64,000 nt of DNA from an uncultured Pelagibacteraceae bacterium (GTDB lineage: Bacteria > Pseudomonadota > Alphaproteobacteria > Pelagibacterales > Pelagibacteraceae). Positions 23,657 through 31,626 of this stretch are shown one piece after another. The stretch is from positions 98,904-162,903 of the forward strand of contig CACECL010000001.1 in NCBI GenBank assembly GCA_902557995.1, in the 5' to 3' direction. Made by a program: the position numbers and the translations under genes. Positions within the stretch are counted from its first letter, which is position 1. The number at the start of each line of letters is the position of its first letter. Under the pieces are notes generated by a model. That model ran no database searches. It was not told where the DNA came from and worked only from the letters and a program-made list of their open reading frames with translations.

Positions 23657-24778
23657 ATGAGAAAAATAAGTAAACTATTACTAGCTCTTTCTTTTGTTGT
23701 ATCTCTAACTTCTTCAGCCTTTGCTGTTACAGTAGCATCATGGGGTGGAGCTTACACAGAGTCTCAAAAGCTTGGGTATGGTGATCCTACTGCTAAAGCA
23801 CTCGGAGTAGAAATCAACTGGGTTGACTATTCTGGTGGTTTATCAGAAATCAAAGCACAAAAAGAAGCGGGTGCTATCACTTGGGATATCATAGACTTAT
23901 TTGCATTCGATACTATTAACGGATGTGATGAAGGTTTATTTGTTAAATTTGATTTTGACAAAGACTTCCCAGCAGCACCAGATGGAACTCCTGCAAGTGA
24001 AGACTTCTTCACAGGAATGCCAAGCGAATGTGCTGTAGGAAACATTTTGTATTCTTGGAACTATGCGTTCGACACTAGGGTATTTAGCGGTAAAGAGCCT
24101 ACAACTATCAAAGATTTCTTTGATACTAAAAAGTTTCCTGGAAAAAGAGCAATCTACAAAAGTGCTTTAACTAACCTTGAAATCGCTTTAGCTGCTGATG
24201 GAGTTAAAATGGGTAAAGGTGGTGACAGACTTTATAGATTCATGGAAGAAAAAGATGGATACATCGATAGAGCAATGAACAAAATTAAAGCTCTTTGCCA
24301 AGATCCAAATGGAGGATGTGTATTCTGGTCTGCAGGTGCTCAACCACCTGAATTATTAGTTGCAGGTGAAGTTGTAATGGCAACAGGTTGGAATGGAAGA
24401 TTCTTCAACGCTGAAATTGGTGAAGGTGCTCCTATTAAACAAGTATGGGATGGTCAAGGTTTAGACTACGAATATTTCGCACTTGTTGATGGTGGTCCAG
24501 ACCAAGAGAATGCTATGAAAGCTTTAGCTATGATGACTAACACTGAAATGTTAGCTGGTAGTGCAAAATACATTGCATACGCTCCATGGAGAAAATCTTC
24601 TCTTGAAATAATCAAAGCTGGTGAGCCTTGGTATAAAGATGGTAAAACTGAAATGATGCCTCAAATGCCAACAGCTCCTGCTAACACTAAAAATTACTTT
24701 TTAGTTGACCCATTCTTCTGGGCCGATTATGGAACAGAAATTGGTGAGAAGTGGGAAGCAATGAAAGCAGGTCTATAA
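23657..24778 (+). CDS. potD: Periplasmic binding protein of Pot-type ABC transporter
   Basis: The 373-residue protein has a Sec signal peptide (MRKISKLLLALSFVVS, cleavage after SAFA). The mature part begins VTVASWGGAYTESQ, typical of PotD-like binding proteins. It was probably expressed strongly: good promoter, GGAGG site and a stem-loop terminator after the stop. Several aromatic and acidic residues (SWGGAY, WSAGAQPPEL, ATGWNGRF) would line an amine-binding cleft. Polyamine is the default family assignment. The doeA and eutA genes upstream leave ectoine-like or other cyclic amines open. Confidence 0.8.
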   Translation: MRKISKLLLALSFVVSLTSSAFAVTVASWGGAYTESQKLGYGDPTAKALGVEINWVDYSGGLSEIKAQKEAGAITWDIIDLFAFDTINGCDEGLFVKFDFDKDFPAAPDGTPASEDFFTGMPSECAVGNILYSWNYAFDTRVFSGKEPTTIKDFFDTKKFPGKRAIYKSALTNLEIALAADGVKMGKGGDRLYRFMEEKDGYIDRAMNKIKALCQDPNGGCVFWSAGAQPPELLVAGEVVMATGWNGRFFNAEIGEGAPIKQVWDGQGLDYEYFALVDGGPDQENAMKALAMMTNTEMLAGSAKYIAYAPWRKSSLEIIKAGEPWYKDGKTEMMPQMPTAPANTKNYFLVDPFFWADYGTEIGEKWEAMKAGL

Positions 24779-24801
24779 TTTCAGTTTTAAACACTGAATT
24801 T
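24777..24801 (+). repeat. First of two hairpins after the binding-protein gene
   Basis: AATTTCAGT (24777-24785) pairs perfectly with ACTGAATTT (24793-24801) around a 7-base loop. It starts at the binding-protein stop codon and lies 12 bp before the stronger terminator hairpin. It may protect the 3' end of the binding-protein mRNA. Confidence 0.65.
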
Positions 24802-24813
24802 ATATAATATATT

Positions 24814-24846
24814 TAGGGCGGTTATTTATAACCGCCCTATTTTTTT
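24814..24846 (+). terminator. Strong intrinsic terminator between binding-protein and permease genes
   Basis: TAGGGCGGTTAT (24814-24825) pairs with ATAACCGCCCTA (24828-24839), a 12-bp stem rich in GC for this genome. A run of seven T follows to 24846, directly abutting the ATG of the permease gene. It should end most transcripts and leave limited read-through to the permeases. Confidence 0.9.
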
Positions 24847-26109
24847 ATGAGCTCTGAAACAAAACAAATTTTAACAACTGACGGAATACCTCTAGAGGTC
24901 AGTTTAAAAAAAGCAGAAAAGAAGAATAAGATAAAAGCATTTCTTCTAGTAGCTCCTTTATTATTATTTTTAATCATCACTTATATATTTCCGATTGGAG
25001 AAATGTTTACTAGAAGTATTGATGACAAAATGATTACTAATATGCTTCCAAAAACATTTAAGGAAATGGAAAGTTGGGATGGTCAAGAGCTACCACCAGA
25101 AGAAGTTTTTTCTGCTTTTTATTATGATTATAAAGCACTTGTTGAAAAACAAGAACATGGAAAACTTGGTCAACGATTAAATAAAGAAAAAAACGGCTTT
25201 AATTCAACAACCAAAAGACTGTTTAGAAATATTAAAAGAAAAAAAATTGATGAGTCTATAAGTATCAAAGAACAAATAATTAAAGTACACCCAAATTGGA
25301 ACAAGGTAGAGTATTGGCAGGCGATCAAAAGAACTGCACCACCTTACACTTTAGCAAAATACCTTAAAGGTATGGACATGTATTACGCTCCAGATGGAAG
25401 CATTGTTCAAGTGGATGAAGATAGAAGAATTCATAGAATTCTTTGGCTCAGAACACTAGAAATTGCGTTTTTTGTAACTTTATTTTGTTTTTTAATGGGA
25501 TATCCAATAGCTCACTTATTGGCTACACTACCAATGAAGTATTCAAATCTGTTGATGATTTGTGTTCTTCTTCCATTTTGGACTTCATTATTAGTTAGAA
25601 CCGCAAGTTGGATGATTTTGCTACAACAACAAGGGGTCGTTAATGATTTCTTTGTAATGATAGGATTAGTTGCAGACGATAATAGACCGGAAATGATGTA
25701 CAACAAAGTTGGAACTTACGTGGCCATGACACAAATATTATTGCCTTTTATGGTTCTTCCACTTTACAGTGTTATGAAAACAATCTCACCTAGTTTAATG
25801 AGAGCAGGAAAATCTTTAGGAGGAACTCCTTTCGTCGCATTTTGGAAGGTTTATTTCCCATTAACTATTCCAGGTATAGGAGCAGGATGTTTGTTAGTAT
25901 TTATTTTGGCGATTGGATATTACATTACTCCAGCATTAGTAGGTGGAGCATCTGGGACTTTAATAAGTAATCAAATTGCATTCCATATGAAACAAACTTT
26001 AGATTGGAGCTTTGCTTCTGCGATGGGATTAATGTTGTTAACTGGAGTTTTAGTCATTTATTGGATTTATAATAAACTAGTTGGAGTAGATAATATTAAA
26101 TTAGGATAA
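24847..26109 (+). CDS. potB: ABC transporter permease, PotB type with long first periplasmic loop
   Basis: The 420-residue permease has one N-terminal helix (near residues 31-52), then a hydrophilic region of about 140 residues, and then the five-helix permease core with the EAA-type loop MRAGKSLGGTPFVAFWKVYFP. PotB proteins are usually near 280-300 residues, so the loop is an insertion. Similar long permeases exist in marine alphaproteobacteria. The start lies right after the T-run of the terminator, with no Shine-Dalgarno visible. It pairs with the PotC-like gene 2 bp downstream. Confidence 0.85.
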   Translation: MSSETKQILTTDGIPLEVSLKKAEKKNKIKAFLLVAPLLLFLIITYIFPIGEMFTRSIDDKMITNMLPKTFKEMESWDGQELPPEEVFSAFYYDYKALVEKQEHGKLGQRLNKEKNGFNSTTKRLFRNIKRKKIDESISIKEQIIKVHPNWNKVEYWQAIKRTAPPYTLAKYLKGMDMYYAPDGSIVQVDEDRRIHRILWLRTLEIAFFVTLFCFLMGYPIAHLLATLPMKYSNLLMICVLLPFWTSLLVRTASWMILLQQQGVVNDFFVMIGLVADDNRPEMMYNKVGTYVAMTQILLPFMVLPLYSVMKTISPSLMRAGKSLGGTPFVAFWKVYFPLTIPGIGAGCLLVFILAIGYYITPALVGGASGTLISNQIAFHMKQTLDWSFASAMGLMLLTGVLVIYWIYNKLVGVDNIKLG

Positions 26110-26111
26110 AT

Positions 26112-26966
26112 ATGGCATTACCAAGTTATACAGAAACGCGTTATAGAATTTGGCATTACGTTTATCTAGCTATTTGTTCATTTGTGTTTTTCTTTTTAAT
26201 TGCACCACTATTTGTAATATTTCCATTATCTTTTAACGCTGAAGAATTTTTAGTCTTTTCTGAGGGAATGAAAAATCTTGATCCTGATGCTTTTTCTTTA
26301 AGATGGTACAAGGATATGGTCTATGGAACTAAAAACCCGTGGGGATTAGCTGCAAAAAATAGTTTTATAATTGCAATATTTGCAACTATTGGTTCAATAA
26401 TTTTGGGTACTTTGGCTGCTTTAGGATTGAGTAGTAGGCACATGCCTTATAAAGGAATTATAATGGCCACTCTTATTTCTCCAATGATTGTTCCATTAAT
26501 TATATCAGGTGTTGCAATATTTTTCTTTATGGCAAAAGTAGGTTTAGCAGCAACGCATACAGGAATAGTTTTTGCTCATATAATACTAGGAACTCCATTT
26601 GTTGTAATTACTGTAACTGCAACACTATCTGGATTTGATCATAGTGTAACAAGAGCCGCAGCAAGTTTAGGTAGTAACCCTGTAAACACATTTATGAAAA
26701 TAACTCTTCCATTGATATTACCTGGTGTAATTTCAGGAGGATTGTTTGCCTTTGTGACATCTTTTGATGAAGTTGTGGTGGTGTTATTCCTGGCAGGTTT
26801 AGAGAATACAACTATTCCAATACAAATGTGGACAGGTTTAAGAGAACAGTTGAGCCCGACAATTCTTGCAGTAGCAACCTGTTTAATTCTTTTATCAACT
26901 TTAATTCTTGTAACTGCTGAATTATTAAGAAGAAGATCTGAAAGATTAAGAGGAATAAATAGATAA
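26112..26966 (+). CDS. potC: ABC transporter permease, PotC type
   Basis: The 284-residue protein has six predicted helices and the permease loop TRAAASLGSNPVNTFMKITLP. It begins 2 bp after the partner permease. The helix count and length match PotC. It completes a four-gene importer: ATPase, binding protein and two permeases. The next gene on the same strand, a beta-oxidation-type protein, begins 36 bp later and might belong to the same transcript. Confidence 0.85.
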   Translation: MALPSYTETRYRIWHYVYLAICSFVFFFLIAPLFVIFPLSFNAEEFLVFSEGMKNLDPDAFSLRWYKDMVYGTKNPWGLAAKNSFIIAIFATIGSIILGTLAALGLSSRHMPYKGIIMATLISPMIVPLIISGVAIFFFMAKVGLAATHTGIVFAHIILGTPFVVITVTATLSGFDHSVTRAAASLGSNPVNTFMKITLPLILPGVISGGLFAFVTSFDEVVVVLFLAGLENTTIPIQMWTGLREQLSPTILAVATCLILLSTLILVTAELLRRRSERLRGINR

Positions 26967-27002
26967 TTTACCCAAATAATTTATTCATATATAGAAGTTA
27001 TT

Positions 27003-29225
27003 ATGGAAATTAAAAAAGTTGTAGTTATTGGCTCTGGTACAATGGGTAGTGGTATAGCGGCCCACTTATGTAATGCAGGTGTACCAGTTACCCTTTTAGA
27101 TTTAACAACTGAAATCAGTGAAAAGGCCAGAGAAAGAATACATAAATCTAGACCTCCATTGCTGATAGATAAAAGTAAAATTAACAATATTAATATTGGA
27201 AATATTGAAGAGAATTTTGACGTAGTAAAAGATGCAGATTGGGTTGTAGAGGCAGTAGTAGAAAGAATTGATATTAAACATAATATTTATGAGAAGATAT
27301 TTAAGAACAGAAAAAAAGGTGCAATAGTTTCGTCAAATACATCATCAATTCCAATTAAAGTTCTATCAGAAAAACTAAATGACGAAGAAAAAAAAGATTT
27401 TTGTATCACTCACTTTTTTAATCCTGTTAGATACATGGGATTGTTAGAAATTGTTAAAAATGAAAATAATGATTTGAATAAAATTAATTCTTTAAAGAAA
27501 TTTTGTGAAGTTGAGCTTGGTAAAGGAGCTATAATCTGTAATGATACTCCAGGGTTTTTAGGTAATAGAATTGGTGTTTACGCTATGCAGGTTGCTATGA
27601 CGGAAGCATTCAAAATAAAACTTTCAATAGAAGAAGCTGATGCAGTTTTTGGTAGACCAATGGGTATACCTAAAACAGGAGTATTTGGATTGTATGATCT
27701 AATTGGAATTGATCTGATGGCCGATGTATTAAAAAGCTTTATAAAGGAACTTTCAGATAAAGATAAATTTCAAATTGTTGCAAAAGAAATTCCATTAGTA
27801 AAAAAATTAATTGAGACAGGCTACACCGGCCGTAAAGGAAAAGGCGGCTTTTATAGAATGAATAAAAGTGGAGATAAAAAAATTTTAGAGGCAATTAATT
27901 TAGAAACAGGAGAATATTCAGCAACAAAAAAAATAGATTTAGGAATTGAGACTGTTGACATCAATAATTTAATTAATCGAAAAGATAAGTATGGTGAGTA
28001 TGCTTGGATTGTTATTTCAAAAATAATTAAATATGCATCTTCGCTGGTTCCAGGAATTACTGATAAGTTTAATGATATTGATGAAGCTATGAGACTAGGT
28101 TTTAATTGGGCAATGGGGCCTTTTGAAATGTTGAAATCGATAGGGGTAAAGAATTTCTTTGAAAGAATTGACAACTTTGAAAATAATAAATTTTTAGAAA
28201 ATTTATCAAAAACAAAAGATGAAAATTTCTATGGAGAAAGACAAATTTATACAGATATTCAAACTTTAGGAAAAATAAAACCATCAGCAATTAAAGTAGA
28301 TAAAAATAATTCTGCTGAAATTCATCGATTTAAAGATTTTAATATTGTTGAATTTTCAACAAAAGCCTGTGCATTAGATTATGACTCAATGGATGCACTG
28401 AAAAATGCAACTGACAAACCTTTAATAATAATTAATGAAAGCATGCAATTTTCAGCAGGTGTAAATTTAAGTTATACTATGAATTTTGCTGACAAAGGAG
28501 ATTTTAAATCAATTGAAAAATTCATTAAGTATTTTCAAGATACATGTAAAACTTTAAAATACTCTAAGTACCCAGTTGTATCAGCTCCCTCAGGACTTAC
28601 GCTTGGAGGAGGCTTTGAGGTTTTAGTTCAAAGTAATTTTGTTGCCTCACACACAAATTTAGTTATTGGACTAGTTGAAACTATTGTTGGATTAGTTCCA
28701 GCAGGCGGGGGGTGTAAGGAAATGTTGTGGAGATGGTCACAAACGGAAGAAGCAAAATCAGACCCAGATTATGCACCACTAAAAGTTTTTGATATTATTG
28801 GTTATGCTAAAACAGCCACATCTCCAATCGAGGCTGAGCCATTAAAGTATTTAAGACCAGAAGACAAAAAAATAATGAACAGAAACAGTCTTTTTGAGGA
28901 ATCAAAAAATTTAATTGATCAAAATAATGATTTTGTTCCTCCTGAAGAGTGCAACTTCAAACTTTCTGGAAAGCCGTTGAAAGATAAAATGGTTAAGGTT
29001 TTAGAGAAATTATACAACGAAAAGGTAATTTTAGATCATGGTATGCATGTTGGAACTGAACTTGCAAACGTTTTAAGTGGTGGAGATACTACTATTGAAA
29101 AAGTATTGTCAGAGGATGATTTGTATAAATTAGAACTAGACTCTTTTATGAGATTGATAGAAACAAAACAAACTCAAGAAAGAATTAAACACACATTGTC
29201 GACTGGCAAACCTTTGGTTAATTAG
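27003..29225 (+). CDS. Bifunctional 3-hydroxyacyl-CoA dehydrogenase / enoyl-CoA hydratase, FadN-like domain order
   Basis: The 740-residue protein starts with the dehydrogenase half: VVVIGSGTMGSGIAAHL, SSNTSSIPIKVLSE, HFFNPVRYMGLLEIV and the C-terminal helices through about residue 400. The crotonase-like half follows from about residue 440, with APSGLTLGGGFEVLVQ and VETIVGLVPAGGGCKE holding the oxyanion-hole and catalytic glutamate regions. This order is the reverse of E. coli FadB/FadJ and matches Bacillus FadN. It would carry out hydration and oxidation in fatty acid or short acyl-CoA breakdown. No thiolase gene is adjacent. It overlaps the convergent cyclophilin gene by 8 bp. Confidence 0.85.
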   Translation: MEIKKVVVIGSGTMGSGIAAHLCNAGVPVTLLDLTTEISEKARERIHKSRPPLLIDKSKINNINIGNIEENFDVVKDADWVVEAVVERIDIKHNIYEKIFKNRKKGAIVSSNTSSIPIKVLSEKLNDEEKKDFCITHFFNPVRYMGLLEIVKNENNDLNKINSLKKFCEVELGKGAIICNDTPGFLGNRIGVYAMQVAMTEAFKIKLSIEEADAVFGRPMGIPKTGVFGLYDLIGIDLMADVLKSFIKELSDKDKFQIVAKEIPLVKKLIETGYTGRKGKGGFYRMNKSGDKKILEAINLETGEYSATKKIDLGIETVDINNLINRKDKYGEYAWIVISKIIKYASSLVPGITDKFNDIDEAMRLGFNWAMGPFEMLKSIGVKNFFERIDNFENNKFLENLSKTKDENFYGERQIYTDIQTLGKIKPSAIKVDKNNSAEIHRFKDFNIVEFSTKACALDYDSMDALKNATDKPLIIINESMQFSAGVNLSYTMNFADKGDFKSIEKFIKYFQDTCKTLKYSKYPVVSAPSGLTLGGGFEVLVQSNFVASHTNLVIGLVETIVGLVPAGGGCKEMLWRWSQTEEAKSDPDYAPLKVFDIIGYAKTATSPIEAEPLKYLRPEDKKIMNRNSLFEESKNLIDQNNDFVPPEECNFKLSGKPLKDKMVKVLEKLYNEKVILDHGMHVGTELANVLSGGDTTIEKVLSEDDLYKLELDSFMRLIETKQTQERIKHTLSTGKPLVN

Positions 29226-29868
29226 AATTTAACATTCTAAAGGTTTTAATATAATCAGGTCTTAAAACATAAATTGCCTTATTACCCGTTTTAATTTTAG
29301 TTAATATATCTAAACCATAAACTACTTTACCAATTGGAGTATATTCACCTTGATAAATTGGAATTTCTTTTAATGTAATGAAGAATTCACTATCTTCTGT
29401 ATCAAATTCTGTTGCTCTAGCAAAACCAACACTACCCTCCGTAAATTTAAAATCGTTGCTCAGTTCTGATTTTAACAATCCTAATCCAGACTTTCCGCTA
29501 CCAATTTTGGAATAATCTAAATTATTTATATTTCCATACTCGATATCTCCAGCTTGCACAAAAGTATTTTCTGAAACTTTATAAAAAGCAGAACCATCAT
29601 ACATTTTTTGTTCAATTAAAATTTTAAATCTTTCTACTGCTTTAGGAGATGTATCTGGATATAGTTCAATTATTACATTTCCACACTCAACATTCATTAC
29701 AGCAATATTATTTGGTTTATTAAAATTAAGTTTACTTAAATCATTTTTTTCAACAAACAGACATTTATTATTTAATAAAAAAAAAGATGTAAAAGCAAAT
29801 ATTGAAAGACTAATTAAAAATATAAATAAAATTTTTTCTGATTTTGAGGGTTTAATAGTTTTAATCAT
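29218..29868 (-). CDS. Membrane-anchored cyclophilin-type peptidyl-prolyl isomerase
   Basis: The 216-residue protein has one N-terminal transmembrane helix (about residues 14-31) and then a compact cyclophilin domain, with NVECGNVIIELYPDTSPKAV, FYKVSENTFVQAGD, GSVGFARA and SEFFITL. Placement of the helix predicts a periplasmic domain. The active-site arginine and glutamine region (FYRV...QGGD in classic enzymes) is altered here to FYKV...QAGD, so catalytic strength is uncertain. Its start overlaps the stop of a putative secreted zinc protease gene by 4 bp. Convergent overlap with the beta-oxidation gene is 8 bp. Confidence 0.85.
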   Translation of the reverse strand: MIKTIKPSKSEKILFIFLISLSIFAFTSFFLLNNKCLFVEKNDLSKLNFNKPNNIAVMNVECGNVIIELYPDTSPKAVERFKILIEQKMYDGSAFYKVSENTFVQAGDIEYGNINNLDYSKIGSGKSGLGLLKSELSNDFKFTEGSVGFARATEFDTEDSEFFITLKEIPIYQGEYTPIGKVVYGLDILTKIKTGNKAIYVLRPDYIKTFRMLNSN

Positions 29869-30593
29869 AAAATATTTTTATCTATTTTAACTAAGTTTGA
29901 TTTTATAAAATTCACTTTGTTATTTAGGATTTTGTCGTTATAAATTTTATCTTCAATTTTTTTTTTATCAGTCATTAAAAATGAAAAAATTTCCGCCATA
30001 TCTTCAGAAGGGATAGATTTAGAATATTCTGTTAAAAAACCATCAGTTTTTTCATATAGATCTAAGTTTAATCTATCAGAACAAGTTGAACATTCAGCAT
30101 AATTAAATGATGTTTGATTTAAAGAAGAAAATTTACCCTCATCAAAATGTTCAATGTGAGTATTTTGAATCATATGAAAAATTTCATGGTGTATCATTCT
30201 TTCAAAGTATTTTTTATTAAAATTAATATCTAAAATTAAAGTTCTGTTTTTATTATCAGGTATTCCCCCGGTATTAATTTCAGATATGAATAAATTTTCA
30301 CAAAGCACAATATATTTTAATTTTATCTTATTAAGAAAATTAGAATTATATCGATTAAGATTTTTTTCAATTAAAGGAAATTTTGTATTTAAATTATTTA
30401 TATTAACTTTGTCACAAGTAATGTTCTTATTTGCGCCAATTTTAAAATTACCTTTAGCGCTTAAATAACGAATACTATTATCGTTTTTTAATTTATAAAT
30501 TTCTAAATTTGGAATTTTTATTAAATTATAAATTTCATCAGCATTTACATGCGAAATATGAAAAATAAGAACAAATAAAAATAAAATTTTCAT
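29865..30593 (-). CDS. Putative secreted zinc metallopeptidase (HExxH)
   Basis: I do not recognise the family by name. The 242-residue protein starts with a signal peptide (MKILFLFVLIFHISHVNA). It has H136-E-I-F-H140 in the middle and an EDMAE motif near residues 197-201, where the glutamate could be the third zinc ligand as in gluzincins. Cysteines at C60 and C98, and C168 and C171, could form disulfides or bind metal. The gene is translationally coupled to a periplasmic cyclophilin, which suggests a joint role in envelope protein handling. It could also be a non-peptidase zinc protein. Protease activity is inference from the motif. Confidence 0.6.
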   Translation of the reverse strand: MKILFLFVLIFHISHVNADEIYNLIKIPNLEIYKLKNDNSIRYLSAKGNFKIGANKNITCDKVNINNLNTKFPLIEKNLNRYNSNFLNKIKLKYIVLCENLFISEINTGGIPDNKNRTLILDINFNKKYFERMIHHEIFHMIQNTHIEHFDEGKFSSLNQTSFNYAECSTCSDRLNLDLYEKTDGFLTEYSKSIPSEDMAEIFSFLMTDKKKIEDKIYNDKILNNKVNFIKSNLVKIDKNIL

Positions 30594-30618
30594 TAAATTA
30601 TTATAGACGAATTAGATT

Positions 30619-30632
30619 AGATAATATTATCT
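30619..30632. promoter_or_regulatory. 14-bp perfect palindrome in divergent spacer
   Basis: AGATAATATTATCT is its own reverse complement and sits in the 53-bp gap between the zincin gene (minus) and the ureohydrolase gene (plus), 14 bp before the latter's ATG. It could be an operator. Chance occurrence is possible in such AT-rich DNA. Confidence 0.35.
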
Positions 30633-30646
30633 TAGATTATTAAAAA

Positions 30647-31606
30647 ATGAAAAAAGAAAGAAACAAAAATCCAATTCAACCAGTTAGTGGAACTAAAGTT
30701 CCAAGATTTGCTGGCCCAAGTACTTTTGCAAGACTTCCTGAACTAAGAGATGTAGAAAGCTGCGATGTTGCAATTGTTGGAATTCCGTTTGATGCTGGCA
30801 CAAGTTATCGACCTGGTGCAAGATTTGGTCCACAAAGTATAAGACAAGCTTCTAGACATTTGAGAACTAATTATCATCCTAATTATGATGTTGAGCCATT
30901 TAAAATTCAACAAGTTGCTGATGCTGGTGATATCGCTTGCAATCCATTTAGTATTGATGAAGCAATTAAACAAATAGAAGTAGGCGCAACAGATTTACTA
31001 AATAAGGTTGGTGGAATTATAAGTTTAGGTGGAGATCATACTATTGCAGTACCACTGTTACGAGCAATCAATAAAAAAAATAAAGGTCCTGTATCTTTAG
31101 TTCATTTTGATGCCCACTTAGATACTTGGGACACATATTTTGGTGCACCTTATACTCACGGAACTCCATTCAGAAGAGCAAGAGAAGAAGGATTATTTTT
31201 AGATGATGCTTCTATGCATGTTGGAATTCGAGGCCCACTTTATAGTAGAGATGATATTAAAAATGATGAAAGTTTTGGATTTAAAATAATTCATTGTGAT
31301 GAGTTTCAAACAGAAGGAACCGATAAAATATCAGAAAGAATAAGAAAAAGAGTGGGAGATAATCCTCTATACTTATCAATTGATATTGATGTTTTAGATC
31401 CTGCATTTGCTCCAGGCACTGGTACACCTGAAATCGCAGGGATGACCACAAGAGAAATGGTAAATGTTTTAAGAGGTTTATCTGGATTAAATTTAGTTTC
31501 AGCTGACGTTGTTGAAGTTTCTCCAGCATATGATCATGCAGAAGTAACTTCTTTAGCAGCGGCAACTATTGTTTATGAATTAACTAATTTATTTGCAAAA
31601 ACATAA
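30647..31606 (+). CDS. Ureohydrolase, agmatinase/guanidinobutyrase type
   Basis: The 319-residue protein has the complete dimanganese site: H131 (GGDHTIA), D155, H157 and D159 (DAHLDTWD), and D246 and D248 (SIDIDVLDP). The loop THGTPFRRA and VGIRGPLYS match agmatinase and guanidinobutyrase subfamilies. It removes urea from agmatine or an omega-guanidino acid. An aldehyde dehydrogenase gene follows 20 bp downstream on the same strand. Together they could run an arginine-derived route through putrescine or 4-aminobutyrate. It differs clearly from the ureohydrolase at 5034. Confidence 0.85.
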   Translation: MKKERNKNPIQPVSGTKVPRFAGPSTFARLPELRDVESCDVAIVGIPFDAGTSYRPGARFGPQSIRQASRHLRTNYHPNYDVEPFKIQQVADAGDIACNPFSIDEAIKQIEVGATDLLNKVGGIISLGGDHTIAVPLLRAINKKNKGPVSLVHFDAHLDTWDTYFGAPYTHGTPFRRAREEGLFLDDASMHVGIRGPLYSRDDIKNDESFGFKIIHCDEFQTEGTDKISERIRKRVGDNPLYLSIDIDVLDPAFAPGTGTPEIAGMTTREMVNVLRGLSGLNLVSADVVEVSPAYDHAEVTSLAAATIVYELTNLFAKT

Positions 31607-31626
31607 AGAAAGGTTAACGTCGAAAC

